Origin: CAYSHJ01 sp964589725
GTDB taxonomy: Bacteria; Planctomycetota; Planctomycetia; Planctomycetales; Planctomycetaceae
DNA: 12,461 nucleotides
Assembly: GCA_964589725.1 (NCBI GenBank)
Contig: CAZPUJ010000754.1
Coordinates: 1-12,461 of the forward strand
Reading direction: 5' to 3'
Part shown: piece by piece, positions 5,713 through 12,461 of the stretch
Numbering within the stretch: position 1 is the stretch's first letter
Layout of the letters: each line of letters starts with the position of its first letter
Position numbers and translations under genes: made by a program
The notes under the pieces: model-generated
The model's input: the letters and a program-made list of their open reading frames with translations, nothing else
Database searches by the model: none
Told to the model about the DNA's origin: nothing

Positions 5713-7245
5713 CTACGGAGTCGCATTCGTTGCAGCGACGCGTGGGACGCTTCGCAGGAAGGTCGGCTGAAGGTTGAGAATCTCGGAATCGGCCGGATAA
5801 TAGGGACGTCGGACGTTCTGAAAGCGCGTCTCCCGAAGCGTTGCGGGAGTGGGGCCGGAGGTGTTCAGTATGAAGTCCGCTTTGGCAATGTCGCCATAGG
5901 CCATGCGATAGTTCATAGGATTCTTGACGACGACGAACTTCGCCTTCCGAGCGTTGAGGCCGAGCACTTCATACTGTTCTCCGCACCATTCGTAGGTGCC
6001 GTGCGAGGCGACGGCGATTTGGATGCAACCCACCTGCAGCACGGCAGCCGGCCCCATGTGGCCGGCTTGTCCGTCCCAGATGCCACCCCGGTAGCGGAAG
6101 CAACCGTCGCTGAGCTTGTGCACACGGCCGGTCACCGAAAGTGGCTCACCCCATTTCGGATCGACGTGATGGCCGAGTTGGACCGACACCTCAGCCCCTT
6201 CACCCGCTGCGTGACACTTCGCCGCCGCGGCGGGATCAACCATCGGCACGAGGCATGGCTGATCGACATGCGCTTCCAGCAACGCTCTGAGCGCAGCCGC
6301 GCTGTCCCCCGCCGCTCCGCCACCGCAGCAATCCGCAGTCTCCACCAACAGCACGGGACCGCCTTCGATCCGCAACCCGCGTTCGATGGCTTCGGCCGAC
6401 GAGAATACCGGTGGCTCAAGATCGAACCGCTTCTGCCAATAGAGTTCCGTGAGTTGGCGCGAGAGCCGCTCGGCTTCGGCAAGGTCGCCGTTGGTGATCA
6501 CCAGCCCGCCGCCGCCCATCTCGGGCAGATCAAGATATGGGTGAACGAGAAACGCACTCGTCGAGTAGACGCCGTCAAGTCTCTCCATCGACTTGGCCAA
6601 ACGCATCACATCGGCGAATGGTCCCGGTCCTTCGGTGTGACCTAACACGCCGCTCACCAGCACGGGCACCTTGGCCATCACCATCGCGGGTCTCAGCGTG
6701 CCGTCCAAGATATCCAACAGTGCTCGCGCTCCGCGCTCACCCGTTGTGAATGCGTCTTTGTGCGGATAAGTCTCCCAGGCGATCAGCGCGTCCGCGCAAC
6801 GGACCATGGGTTCCGTGACATGCGCGTGCAAATCGAGCGTAGCGACCACAGGAATCTCGGGGCCGACCAGCGTGCGAATGGCTTCGAGCAGATCGCCTTC
6901 CAAATCGCCGATCTCTTCGACCGCGGCCGAGCCGTGCAGCGCCAACAGAACTCCGTCGACCGGCAGAAAGGCTTGCAGGCGATCAAGCAACTCCCCTTTC
7001 AACTGACGATAGCAATCAGCGGTCACCGGCCCACTCGGACAAGCACTCGCGACGAGCAACGGCCGGATCGCGGCCGACCGGTCGCGCAGCACTCGTAGCA
7101 TCCCGCCGACCGTTCCGGCCGTGCGTTCGAGAACATCGGCCTCGTAGAAGAGTTCGCTCCGACGAAAACTCTCCATGTCCGCCGGCACGCCGCCGAAATG
7201 GTTGCACTCGATGAAGATCGAGCCGATGGCAATTGTGGGATTCAT
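5713..7245 (-). CDS. M81-family metallopeptidase (MlrC-like)
   Basis: This 510-residue protein matches the MlrC/microcystinase C family (DUF1485 plus MlrC C-terminal domain) in length and pattern. The family is named for an enzyme that breaks linearised microcystin peptides, but most members act on unknown substrates, so toxin degradation should not be assumed. Visible motifs are IGSIFIECNHF at 8-17, LHGSAAVEE at 103-111, and the zinc-binding run TLDLHAHV (D138, H140) followed by H162 in ETYPHKD. The C-terminal half has ETADCCGGGAAGD, where many relatives have a D-N-P-G-G-G pattern; here two cysteines replace N and P. No signal peptide is seen, so it is probably cytoplasmic. The ATG at 7243-7245 lacks a clear ribosome site. 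It diverges from the enolase-superfamily gene across a palindromic element. Confidence 0.85.
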   Translation of the reverse strand: MNPTIAIGSIFIECNHFGGVPADMESFRRSELFYEADVLERTAGTVGGMLRVLRDRSAAIRPLLVASACPSGPVTADCYRQLKGELLDRLQAFLPVDGVLLALHGSAAVEEIGDLEGDLLEAIRTLVGPEIPVVATLDLHAHVTEPMVRCADALIAWETYPHKDAFTTGERGARALLDILDGTLRPAMVMAKVPVLVSGVLGHTEGPGPFADVMRLAKSMERLDGVYSTSAFLVHPYLDLPEMGGGGLVITNGDLAEAERLSRQLTELYWQKRFDLEPPVFSSAEAIERGLRIEGGPVLLVETADCCGGGAAGDSAAALRALLEAHVDQPCLVPMVDPAAAAKCHAAGEGAEVSVQLGHHVDPKWGEPLSVTGRVHKLSDGCFRYRGGIWDGQAGHMGPAAVLQVGCIQIAVASHGTYEWCGEQYEVLGLNARKAKFVVVKNPMNYRMAYGDIAKADFILNTSGPTPATLRETRFQNVRRPYYPADSEILNLQPTFLRSVPRVAATNATP

Positions 7246-7270
7246 GTTGGTAGCTTAACAGGGTGCAACT

Positions 7271-7433
7271 TGGAGTGCTGCGGCTCGACGCAGCCCTCCA
7301 TTCTGTTGGAAATAAGACGTCGATTTGCAAGAGCACGGCTATCAATGAGCCGACTTTCGTGTTGGCATTTTTTCGGACTTGGAAGTTCGAAATTTCATTT
7401 GAATGGAGGGCTGCGTCGAGCCGCAGCACTCCA
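7271..7433. repeat. 163-bp element with perfect 33-bp inverted ends
   Basis: The ends at 7271-7303 and 7401-7433 are perfect 33-base reverse complements beginning TGGAGTGCTGCGGCTCGACG, around a 97-base centre. The centre has no coding capacity; it holds a short CGGCT/AGCCG hairpin and a T6 run. There is no clear target duplication beside the ends. The layout is that of a MITE-like or palindromic interspersed element. It fills nearly the whole space between the divergent M81 and enolase-superfamily genes, and its right end abuts the ribosome site of the latter. Confidence 0.88.
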
Positions 7434-7438
7434 GGGGA
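7433..7438 (+). promoter_or_regulatory. Ribosome binding site of the enolase-superfamily gene
   Basis: AGGGGA lies 8 bases before the ATG at 7447. Its first base is the last base of the inverted repeat arm, so the gene's leader is largely repeat-derived. Confidence 0.55.
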
Positions 7439-7446
7439 CGACCAGA

Positions 7447-8598
7447 ATGCGAATCGACCATTTGGAGACGATCACTCTCCGCTTCGAGTACGACGAGGGT
7501 TTCCAGTATTCGGGAGGCAAGTGTACGGCGCGGCTGACGTCGTTGGTGCTGGTGCATACCGACACGGGGCATATCGGTATCGGCGCGGCGTACTCGCATC
7601 CGTCGCTGGTGCATCTGATCGTCCAAGACCAACTTCAGCCGTTGCTGATCGGCGAGGATCCGACTGACGTCGAATCGCTCTGGAATCGCATGTATCGCCT
7701 GACTCGCTGGTACGGCCGCAAGGGCGTGGCGATGTCGGCCATCGGCGCGATCGACACGGCCTGTTGGGATCTGCGCGGCAAATCGCTCGGCCAGCCGGTG
7801 TGGGCGTTGCTGGGCGGACAACAGCCAACCTGCCCTGCCTATGCAAGCGCCCTGTTATGGAAAGAGCCGGCGGCTCTGGCCGAGGAAGCGGCCATGCTGG
7901 TCGCTCGCGGATTCCGCCGCGTGAAGATGCGATTGGGTTATGGCGGCGACGTCGATCGCGCGGCGGTCCGCGCGGTTCGCGGCGCGATTGGACCGCAGTG
8001 CGATCTGATGTGCGACGGTTCGATGCGGTACGCATTGAACACGGCCGAATCGCTAGCCGAGTACCTGGCAGACAACAAAGTCTTTTGGTTCGAGGAACCA
8101 TTCGAGCCGGAAGATATCGACTCCTATGTCACCTTGCGTTCGCGAGTGTCAGTGCCGCTCGCGGCCGGAGAAAACGAATTCGGTCTTCAAGGCTTTCGCG
8201 AACTGATCCGCGCCGGAGCCTTGGACATCGTGCAGCCTGACGCGAGCCGTTGCGGGGGAATTACGGAGGCGAAGCGCGTCGCTGAGTTGGCACACACCGC
8301 GGGCCTGCGAGTCGCCCCGCACAGTTGGAGCGATGCAGTCGCGATCATGGCCAACGCGCACGTCGTTGCGGCGCTTCCGAACGGGATCACCGTCGAGGTA
8401 GATCAGACGGGAAACCCGTTTGTCGAGGAGCTACTCGTCGTGCCGCTCGACGTGCGTGACGGCCAGTTGTCGCTCAGCCGAGCACCCGGTTTGGGAATCG
8501 AGCTGAACAATGCAGCGTTGCAACGCTACCGGGTCCAAGATCCACTTCGGATTGCGGAAGGTTCGTATTCCGACATGATCTTTGGGAAGTCGGTCTAA
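7447..8598 (+). CDS. Mandelate racemase/enolase-superfamily protein (probable sugar-acid dehydratase)
   Basis: This 383-residue protein has the normal length and two-domain build: an N-terminal capping domain (1 to about 120, with WYGRKGVAMSAIGAIDTACWDL) and a TIM-like barrel. Magnesium ligands are D190 (MCDGS), E216 (WFEEP) and E242 (AGEN). The catalytic His-Asp pair is D265 (VQPDASRCGG) with H292 (APHSWSD), and E317 is the usual late acid. The second-strand motif is K160-M-R162, not the K-x-K of classic mandelate racemase. Members of this subgroup mostly dehydrate aldonic or aldaric acids by proton abstraction next to the carboxylate; the exact substrate cannot be read. The frame stays open back to 7198, but that part is palindrome sequence. 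The ATG at 7447 with AGGGGA fits the family N-terminus. Confidence 0.9.
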   Translation: MRIDHLETITLRFEYDEGFQYSGGKCTARLTSLVLVHTDTGHIGIGAAYSHPSLVHLIVQDQLQPLLIGEDPTDVESLWNRMYRLTRWYGRKGVAMSAIGAIDTACWDLRGKSLGQPVWALLGGQQPTCPAYASALLWKEPAALAEEAAMLVARGFRRVKMRLGYGGDVDRAAVRAVRGAIGPQCDLMCDGSMRYALNTAESLAEYLADNKVFWFEEPFEPEDIDSYVTLRSRVSVPLAAGENEFGLQGFRELIRAGALDIVQPDASRCGGITEAKRVAELAHTAGLRVAPHSWSDAVAIMANAHVVAALPNGITVEVDQTGNPFVEELLVVPLDVRDGQLSLSRAPGLGIELNNAALQRYRVQDPLRIAEGSYSDMIFGKSV

Positions 8599-8613
8599 CT
8601 CTTGGGGTCCACA

Positions 8614-9036
8614 TCAACGGGGTGAGCTTTGTTCAGCCGCGGAACCTGGTTTCGCCGTGGGAGGGCTCCCTGGTGACACGAGCATTTTCACACCGATGAC
8701 GATGATCACGACGGCGAAGACGCGCGTCAGCGTTTCATTGCTGAGCTTCTTCACGTAGTCCGCCGCGATGAAGCTCATCAGGCTAGCCGCGATCGCAGTG
8801 CTCAGGAAGACTCGCCAATCGACAAGATCGTTCTTGAAGTGTTGGGCCGTCGCTGCGATCGCCGTCGGCACGATCACGGCCATCGACGTCGCCACGGCGA
8901 CTTTGTGTGGCAGACCCAAGAACATCACGAACGCCGGGACCATGATGATCCCGCCCCCCACGCCACACAGCGCGGCGAGTAATCCGCTGGCGATGCCGAT
9001 CAGAAACGGAGTGGCGAGAAGCAAAATGGCTTTCAC
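8614..9036 (-). CDS. Half-size TSUP (TauE/SafE) membrane transporter
   Basis: This 140-residue hydrophobic protein matches one repeat of the TauE/SafE permease family, which moves sulfite, sulfonates or other organic anions. Full members are about 250 residues; half-size forms occur and would have to dimerise. Visible are a first membrane segment (about 4-24), the glycine-rich GVGGGIIMVPAF (25-36), then segments near 44-64, 75-95 and 104-121, and a hydrophilic tail rich in P, S and A. The start is a GTG at 9034-9036; no ATG is available until far upstream and the extra residues there are not family-like. It lies 118 bases downstream of the hydrolase gene on the same strand and ends 15 bases from the convergent enolase-superfamily gene. 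The substrate is unknown. Confidence 0.78.
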   Translation of the reverse strand: MKAILLLATPFLIGIASGLLAALCGVGGGIIMVPAFVMFLGLPHKVAVATSMAVIVPTAIAATAQHFKNDLVDWRVFLSTAIAASLMSFIAADYVKKLSNETLTRVFAVVIIVIGVKMLVSPGSPPTAKPGSAAEQSSPR

Positions 9037-9154
9037 GGCGGGTCTCGCAATTCTCTGGATTGGTTTCAGCGTCTTCGGCGCTGTCTCGGTACGACAAACA
9101 TTTGATCGCAGGGAACAAAGTGGAATCGCCGAGGGGCGGAGAGATCTCACGTCG

Positions 9155-11338
9155 TCACTTTGAAAGCCACTGCGCCGCCGCGTTCGCCTTCGCGGACACT
9201 TCACCTTTGAAGAGCATTGGCGGTGAACCGGCGCCGGCGGCTTTCCAACTTACGGCCGTGATCGCCGGCATTTCTTTTTCGCCCGCGATCCAAACATCGC
9301 TTCCCGCAGACAGCGCGAGCAGCGACGGCACGTCGCCGTACTTGACCGCTCCGGGGAGGAACTGTGGATCGTCGAATTCCGTGAGCGACGCAAAACGGAA
9401 GCCGGCGGTGTCGATCGCGGTGCGGTCGATGGCGGGACCCGCGATGAACTTCGCGGCGGCGGCCCACGGGCCGGCCGAGTTTAATCCGACCACGTGAACT
9501 TTGTCGGCCTTGTGATCATCGCCACGCACGAACGCGACCAGCGTCAGGATGTCGTGAACTCGCTGAGCGAACAGCGGGTGGTTGTAGCCGTAGGTGAAGC
9601 CGGCAAATTGCCGATTCGTGTTGACCTTGCGATTACGCAGCGGAGCACTCGCGCCGGCCGGCATGAGTTCGCCGGTGCCGAAAACGTCAGCGCTCATGAT
9701 CGCGAAGCCGCCTTGCAGCAGCGAGGCGATTTCGTACTTCGGCGTGTTGTCAGCGTTGAACAGGCCCGACTTGCCATTCTCGTCGACCCAGATCACAACT
9801 TGTTTGTTCCAGCTCTTCGGATGCAGGAACACGACGGGCAACTCTTCGCCGTATTTCGGCAGCTTCAGCAGATCGGCAAAGAAAAAGTAACTGCCGCGAT
9901 CTTCCTTTTTGATCTTCTGGCGCTCGACCATGCTGCTGAGCGGCAGGTCGCGACCGATCATCGCGCGCCAGCCGGTGCCCACCACCTCACGGAATTTTCC
10001 AAGCGACGCGGTATCTTTAGGTGAGGCCGCGGCCAACTGCTGGTCGCTGTCGTGCGACATCGCCTTCGTCAGTGAGGCTTCGAACTCGTCGCCACTGGGC
10101 GGCTTCGGGTGCCGATCGTCAAAGACGGTCAGTTCCGCTTGCGACAGCGGTTGGAAGTCGCCCTCGACGATTGGGTCGTTGAAGCCGAGCTTGAGATGCT
10201 TGTTGAACCAAGAATACATGACCGCTCGGCTGACGTAGTTGTAGTTGTGCGGGAAGTGCAGCAGCGGCGCGGCCATGACGTTGTCTTTCGCGCCGAGCAT
10301 TTCGTAGAGCTTCTTCAACTCGGGTAAACCCTTGGCCATGATCTCGACCGTCCAGTCGTTCGCCGCCGCCATGCCCAGAGGCTTGGGAGCGAACAGGCCG
10401 GCCAATTCGATGTTGCCCGTGCCGACTCGCAGCAGCGAGCAATTCTCGCACGTGCAGCCGCCTTGCATGGCCGTCGAAACCATCACGGCCGGAAAACTGG
10501 CAGCCGGTCGCGGGTCGATCGCGCATAGAATAAACGTCTGCGTGCCGCCACCACTCGCTCCCGTCACGCCAATGCGCTTGGGATCCACCTCCGGCAGGCT
10601 TTGCAAGAAGTCGAGTGCGCAGATTGAATTCAGCGTCTGCAAGCCCATGACGCTTTGCAACCGCAGTTCCGCTTGCGGGCTGAAGAGGCCCCAGGCGGTC
10701 GTCGTCTCCATGTTCGGCCGACGTTCGCCGTAACGGTGAGCAACCTCGAACGAAATCTGCTGACTGTCGGCATAGCCAATCATGTCGTAGTGAAACACGA
10801 CACAGCCCATGCGTGCCAACTGCATGCACCGCGCTTGCAATGGGTATCGGCCGGAGTGCTCAAAGCGTTCAGCTCCGACGACGATCTGCTGCCGCACGGC
10901 CTGCTCACCCGCGTCGTAGAACCGGCCGTTGGCCCAGTGCCCGTGCGGGCAGAGGACTCCCGCAAATGGGCCGTTCTTCCCTTTGGGCCGAAACAAGCTG
11001 CCGGTCACGTAGAAGCCCGGAAAGCTCTCGAAGTAAACCCGATCGACCGTGAAGTCATCTCGCTCGATCAATCCGTGAATCACCGGCTTCATCGGAGCCT
11101 TGGTCGGCATGGGCCAGAGATCCTGCGAGACGAGCGTTTGTTTGCGAATCGTGTCGGCTCGCTGCGCCCACGCCTCTTTCGACGCCGGCACCTCCATCGG
11201 AAAGTAGCCGTTCAGATCCTTCGGCGGGTCGAGCCGCTTGTCTTTCGGCGTTTGCCCGTCCGGCAGGACACGCACGTCGGCGAAGGCTTGGGACACTCCC
11301 GAAACAATCAACATGCAAGCGAGCGCGACGCGAAACAT
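9155..11338 (-). CDS. Secreted alpha/beta hydrolase (acetyl xylan esterase-like), two-part
   Basis: This 727-residue exported protein has a signal peptide cleaved after AFA (residue 20). The first half is an alpha/beta hydrolase of the acetyl xylan esterase/dienelactone hydrolase type: PHGH at 131-134, nucleophile elbow GVTGASGGG with S262, a GGCTCENC stretch at 293-300, likely acid D328 (AANDW) and likely H364 (HFPHNY). The second half (about 430-727) has another hydrolase-like sheet pattern ending in VVGLNSAGPWAAAA, where the elbow is not canonical, so it may be a degenerate repeat. It probably removes ester groups from sugars or polysaccharides outside the cytoplasm; substrate is inferred. 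The ATG at 11336-11338 has AAGGAG 6 bases upstream, favouring it over the start at 11392. Gene order suggests co-transcription with the aspartic protease upstream and TSUP downstream, but the gaps (83 and 118 bases) make this uncertain. Confidence 0.82.
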   Translation of the reverse strand: MFRVALACMLIVSGVSQAFADVRVLPDGQTPKDKRLDPPKDLNGYFPMEVPASKEAWAQRADTIRKQTLVSQDLWPMPTKAPMKPVIHGLIERDDFTVDRVYFESFPGFYVTGSLFRPKGKNGPFAGVLCPHGHWANGRFYDAGEQAVRQQIVVGAERFEHSGRYPLQARCMQLARMGCVVFHYDMIGYADSQQISFEVAHRYGERRPNMETTTAWGLFSPQAELRLQSVMGLQTLNSICALDFLQSLPEVDPKRIGVTGASGGGTQTFILCAIDPRPAASFPAVMVSTAMQGGCTCENCSLLRVGTGNIELAGLFAPKPLGMAAANDWTVEIMAKGLPELKKLYEMLGAKDNVMAAPLLHFPHNYNYVSRAVMYSWFNKHLKLGFNDPIVEGDFQPLSQAELTVFDDRHPKPPSGDEFEASLTKAMSHDSDQQLAAASPKDTASLGKFREVVGTGWRAMIGRDLPLSSMVERQKIKKEDRGSYFFFADLLKLPKYGEELPVVFLHPKSWNKQVVIWVDENGKSGLFNADNTPKYEIASLLQGGFAIMSADVFGTGELMPAGASAPLRNRKVNTNRQFAGFTYGYNHPLFAQRVHDILTLVAFVRGDDHKADKVHVVGLNSAGPWAAAAKFIAGPAIDRTAIDTAGFRFASLTEFDDPQFLPGAVKYGDVPSLLALSAGSDVWIAGEKEMPAITAVSWKAAGAGSPPMLFKGEVSAKANAAAQWLSK

Positions 11339-11344
11339 GGAATT

Positions 11345-11350
11345 CTCCTT
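11345..11350 (-). promoter_or_regulatory. Ribosome binding site of the secreted hydrolase
   Basis: AAGGAG on the minus strand is 6 bases before the ATG at 11336-11338. It decides this start, which directly opens a typical signal peptide, over the longer frame to 11392. Confidence 0.75.
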
Positions 11351-11421
11351 TTTGAGCCTCTGGATGCTTTGTTGCGATGTCCTGCTAGACATTGACTGAG
11401 CGCCGAGTGATTTTCGTTCGA

Positions 11422-11841
11422 CTACTTCACCGGCTTCTTCGACATTTGGGGCTGGTTGGGATCGATGCGGACTGTTTGCGACTTGGGGTCGATGATCAAG
11501 TCCATGTCCTCCATCGGGATCGCTCCCAAGAGAACATCGCAGTCGCCCGGCAAGACGAGGGCATCCACGTTGCAGCGACGATTCGGAATGCAGACTTCGA
11601 TCGGACCGACGACATCACACACCGCTGTGCTGCCATCCGCGTACTCGGCGACGCGCTCATCGACTTTCAAAAGCCCCAGCTCGTCGCGAATCCGCTCGTT
11701 GATCGCCAACATCAACGCGCCGCTATCGACCAGGGCGTTAACGGTTTTTCGACGGACGTTGCTCTCCGGAATCATGCCTCGCCGCAGCAGTTCCAAATCA
11801 CCGCCATTGATCAATTCGATGTCGGTGTGAATGAGACCCAT
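11422..11841 (-). CDS. Clan AA (retropepsin-like) aspartic protease
   Basis: This 139-residue protein matches the small single-domain aspartic proteases found in planctomycetes and cyanobacteria. The catalytic motif is LVDSGA with D39, S40 and G41; the conserved hydrophobic-glycine LLGA is at 104-107, and the family pattern VVGPIEV...LPGD...LLGAIPMEDMDL is intact. As a single lobe it must act as a homodimer. No signal peptide is present. Its biological substrate is unknown. I chose the start MGLIHTDIEL because it matches the family N-terminus as I recall it, with GGAG about 9 bases upstream. However, the frame is open to an ATG at 12022-12024 that has a better GAGG site, which would add 61 residues of no recognised family. 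An ATG at 11875-11877 is a third option. It lies 83 bases upstream of the hydrolase gene on the same strand. Confidence 0.82.
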   Translation of the reverse strand: MGLIHTDIELINGGDLELLRRGMIPESNVRRKTVNALVDSGALMLAINERIRDELGLLKVDERVAEYADGSTAVCDVVGPIEVCIPNRRCNVDALVLPGDCDVLLGAIPMEDMDLIIDPKSQTVRIDPNQPQMSKKPVK

Positions 11842-12254
11842 GTCGCCTGTCTCCGCGGAGGTTTCCGAATGAGCCATATTTTGCCCCGACGCGGTGGGTC
11901 GCGAGATGGCACGTCCCACGGAAACACGGTTGGGGCGAACTGGTCCCTGCCGTTCCATTGGACGAGCGGTTGCCGCCGGCACACGCAGGTCTGTGTCTCG
12001 CGACGAATGGACTTTAAGTGTCATGGCCTCACCTCAGGCAGGTTCGCAACAACGACAGTCTGTCATCGCACAAAGTTCCCTTCGATCGAAACTCGCGATC
12101 ATCGTTGGACGACATCGTATCGTTTCCCCGTGCGCTCACAATTCGATCGGCGGATCTTTATGCTGCTCGCCGAATGTGGGACGGATTGCCAATCCGTCCT
12201 GTCTCAAAACCGCCTTCCAGATTTCCTGCCTCCATCGACCTCAGGAGTTTCCCC
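11842..12254. other. Region upstream of the aspartic protease and propeller genes
   Basis: This stretch separates two divergent genes. Its left part (11842-12024) is an open extension of the protease frame, with an ATG at 12022-12024 preceded by GAGGTGAGG; whether it is translated is unclear. The right part (12025-12254) holds no gene and should contain divergent promoters, none of them convincing by eye. A short palindrome sits at 12179-12199. Confidence 0.5.
12179..12199. repeat. Short palindrome upstream of the propeller gene
   Basis: GGACGGATTG at 12179-12188 and CAATCCGTCC at 12190-12199 are perfect 10-base reverse complements around one central base. It lies 55 bases before the ATG of the PQQ-like gene. 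It may be an operator for a dimeric regulator or a small interspersed palindrome; as a hairpin it would need to open the inner pairs for a loop. Confidence 0.65.
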
Positions 12255-12461
12255 ATGCGAATCGTTCTATCGCTGTGCCTGATCGTGGCGTATGCGAGTT
12301 CGTTATCGGCCGAGAATTGGCCGAACTGGCGCGGGCCGGGCTACACCGGCGTCGCGTCGGGCAAGAACTATCCGACCGAATGGAGTGCGACCAACAACGT
12401 CGCGTGGAAGGTCGAGTTGCCGGGCAAGGGAGCCTCGACGCCGATCGTCTGGAGCGAGCAC
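12255..12461 (+). CDS. Secreted PQQ-like beta-propeller protein, 5' part
   Basis: Only the first 69 residues are in the window; the gene continues past the right edge. A signal peptide occupies residues 1-19 (MRIVLSLCLIVAYASSLSA), followed by ENWPNWRGP, G-V-A-S, and W-S-A-T-N-N-V-A-W-K-V-E-L-P-G-K-G-A-S-T-P-I-V-W at 43-66. This is the standard opening of the large planctomycete group of exported PQQ-binding-like beta-propeller repeat proteins, usually about 400-450 residues or longer when fused. The ATG at 12255 has AGGAG 7 bases upstream (12243-12247). These proteins are often annotated as outer-membrane-assembly BamB-like or quinoprotein-like, but true quinone binding is not shown here and the role is unknown. 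Confidence 0.88.
   Translation, partial: MRIVLSLCLIVAYASSLSAENWPNWRGPGYTGVASGKNYPTEWSATNNVAWKVELPGKGASTPIVWSEH

Noticed and set aside
7198..7446. Longer N-terminus for the enolase-superfamily protein
   Set aside because: The 83 extra residues would be encoded by the M81 start region and the inverted-repeat element. The ATG at 7447 matches the family start and has a ribosome site.
10655..11395. 246-residue open frame on the plus strand
   Set aside because: It is antisense to the secreted hydrolase, which has a signal peptide, catalytic motifs and a strong ribosome site.

Overview
The window looks like chromosomal DNA of a planctomycete, most likely of the Pirellulales type. This rests on recalled family resemblance, not a search. 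The evidence is: a secreted protein opening with the NWPNWRGP motif of planctomycete PQQ-like propeller proteins; a secreted two-part alpha/beta hydrolase; a toxin-antitoxin pair and a clan AA aspartic protease of types common in that phylum; many secretion signals; weak or absent Shine-Dalgarno sites on several genes; and palindromic interspersed repeats both between and inside genes.

Layout from left to right. Positions 1-303 hold a truncated copy of a zinc alcohol dehydrogenase gene. It is cut off immediately before a leftward RelE/ParE-type toxin gene (307-561) and its antitoxin gene (561-794). After about 300 gene-free bases, the intact dehydrogenase (1102-2127), an LgoD/YjjN-like sugar-acid dehydrogenase, follows. 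A 62-residue basic protein (2304-2492), a long stem-loop, a tRNA-Val(UAC) gene and its terminator (2728-2753) come next. A leftward gene (2814-5423) encodes an unusual exported fusion of a glycerophosphodiester phosphodiesterase domain with a DUF885 domain. The interdomain linker is encoded by a near-perfect palindrome.

A compound palindromic element (5566-5686) separates that gene from a leftward M81/MlrC-type metallopeptidase gene (5713-7245). This diverges from a rightward mandelate racemase/enolase-superfamily gene (7447-8598) across a 163-bp element with perfect 33-bp inverted ends (7271-7433). Further right are a leftward half-size TSUP transporter (8614-9036), a secreted alpha/beta hydrolase (9155-11338) and an aspartic protease (11422-11841), all on the minus strand. 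The window ends in the start of a rightward PQQ-like propeller protein (12255 onward).

The genes do not form one clear pathway. The dehydrogenase and the enolase-superfamily protein both suggest sugar-acid catabolism, but they are 5 kb apart. The secreted hydrolase, the phosphodiesterase/DUF885 fusion and the propeller protein fit a scavenging, polymer-degrading life style. I see no phage, CRISPR or IS genes. The most distinctive signal is the set of palindromic repeats, two of which are embedded in frame inside one coding sequence, and the tandem dehydrogenase duplication broken next to a toxin-antitoxin module.
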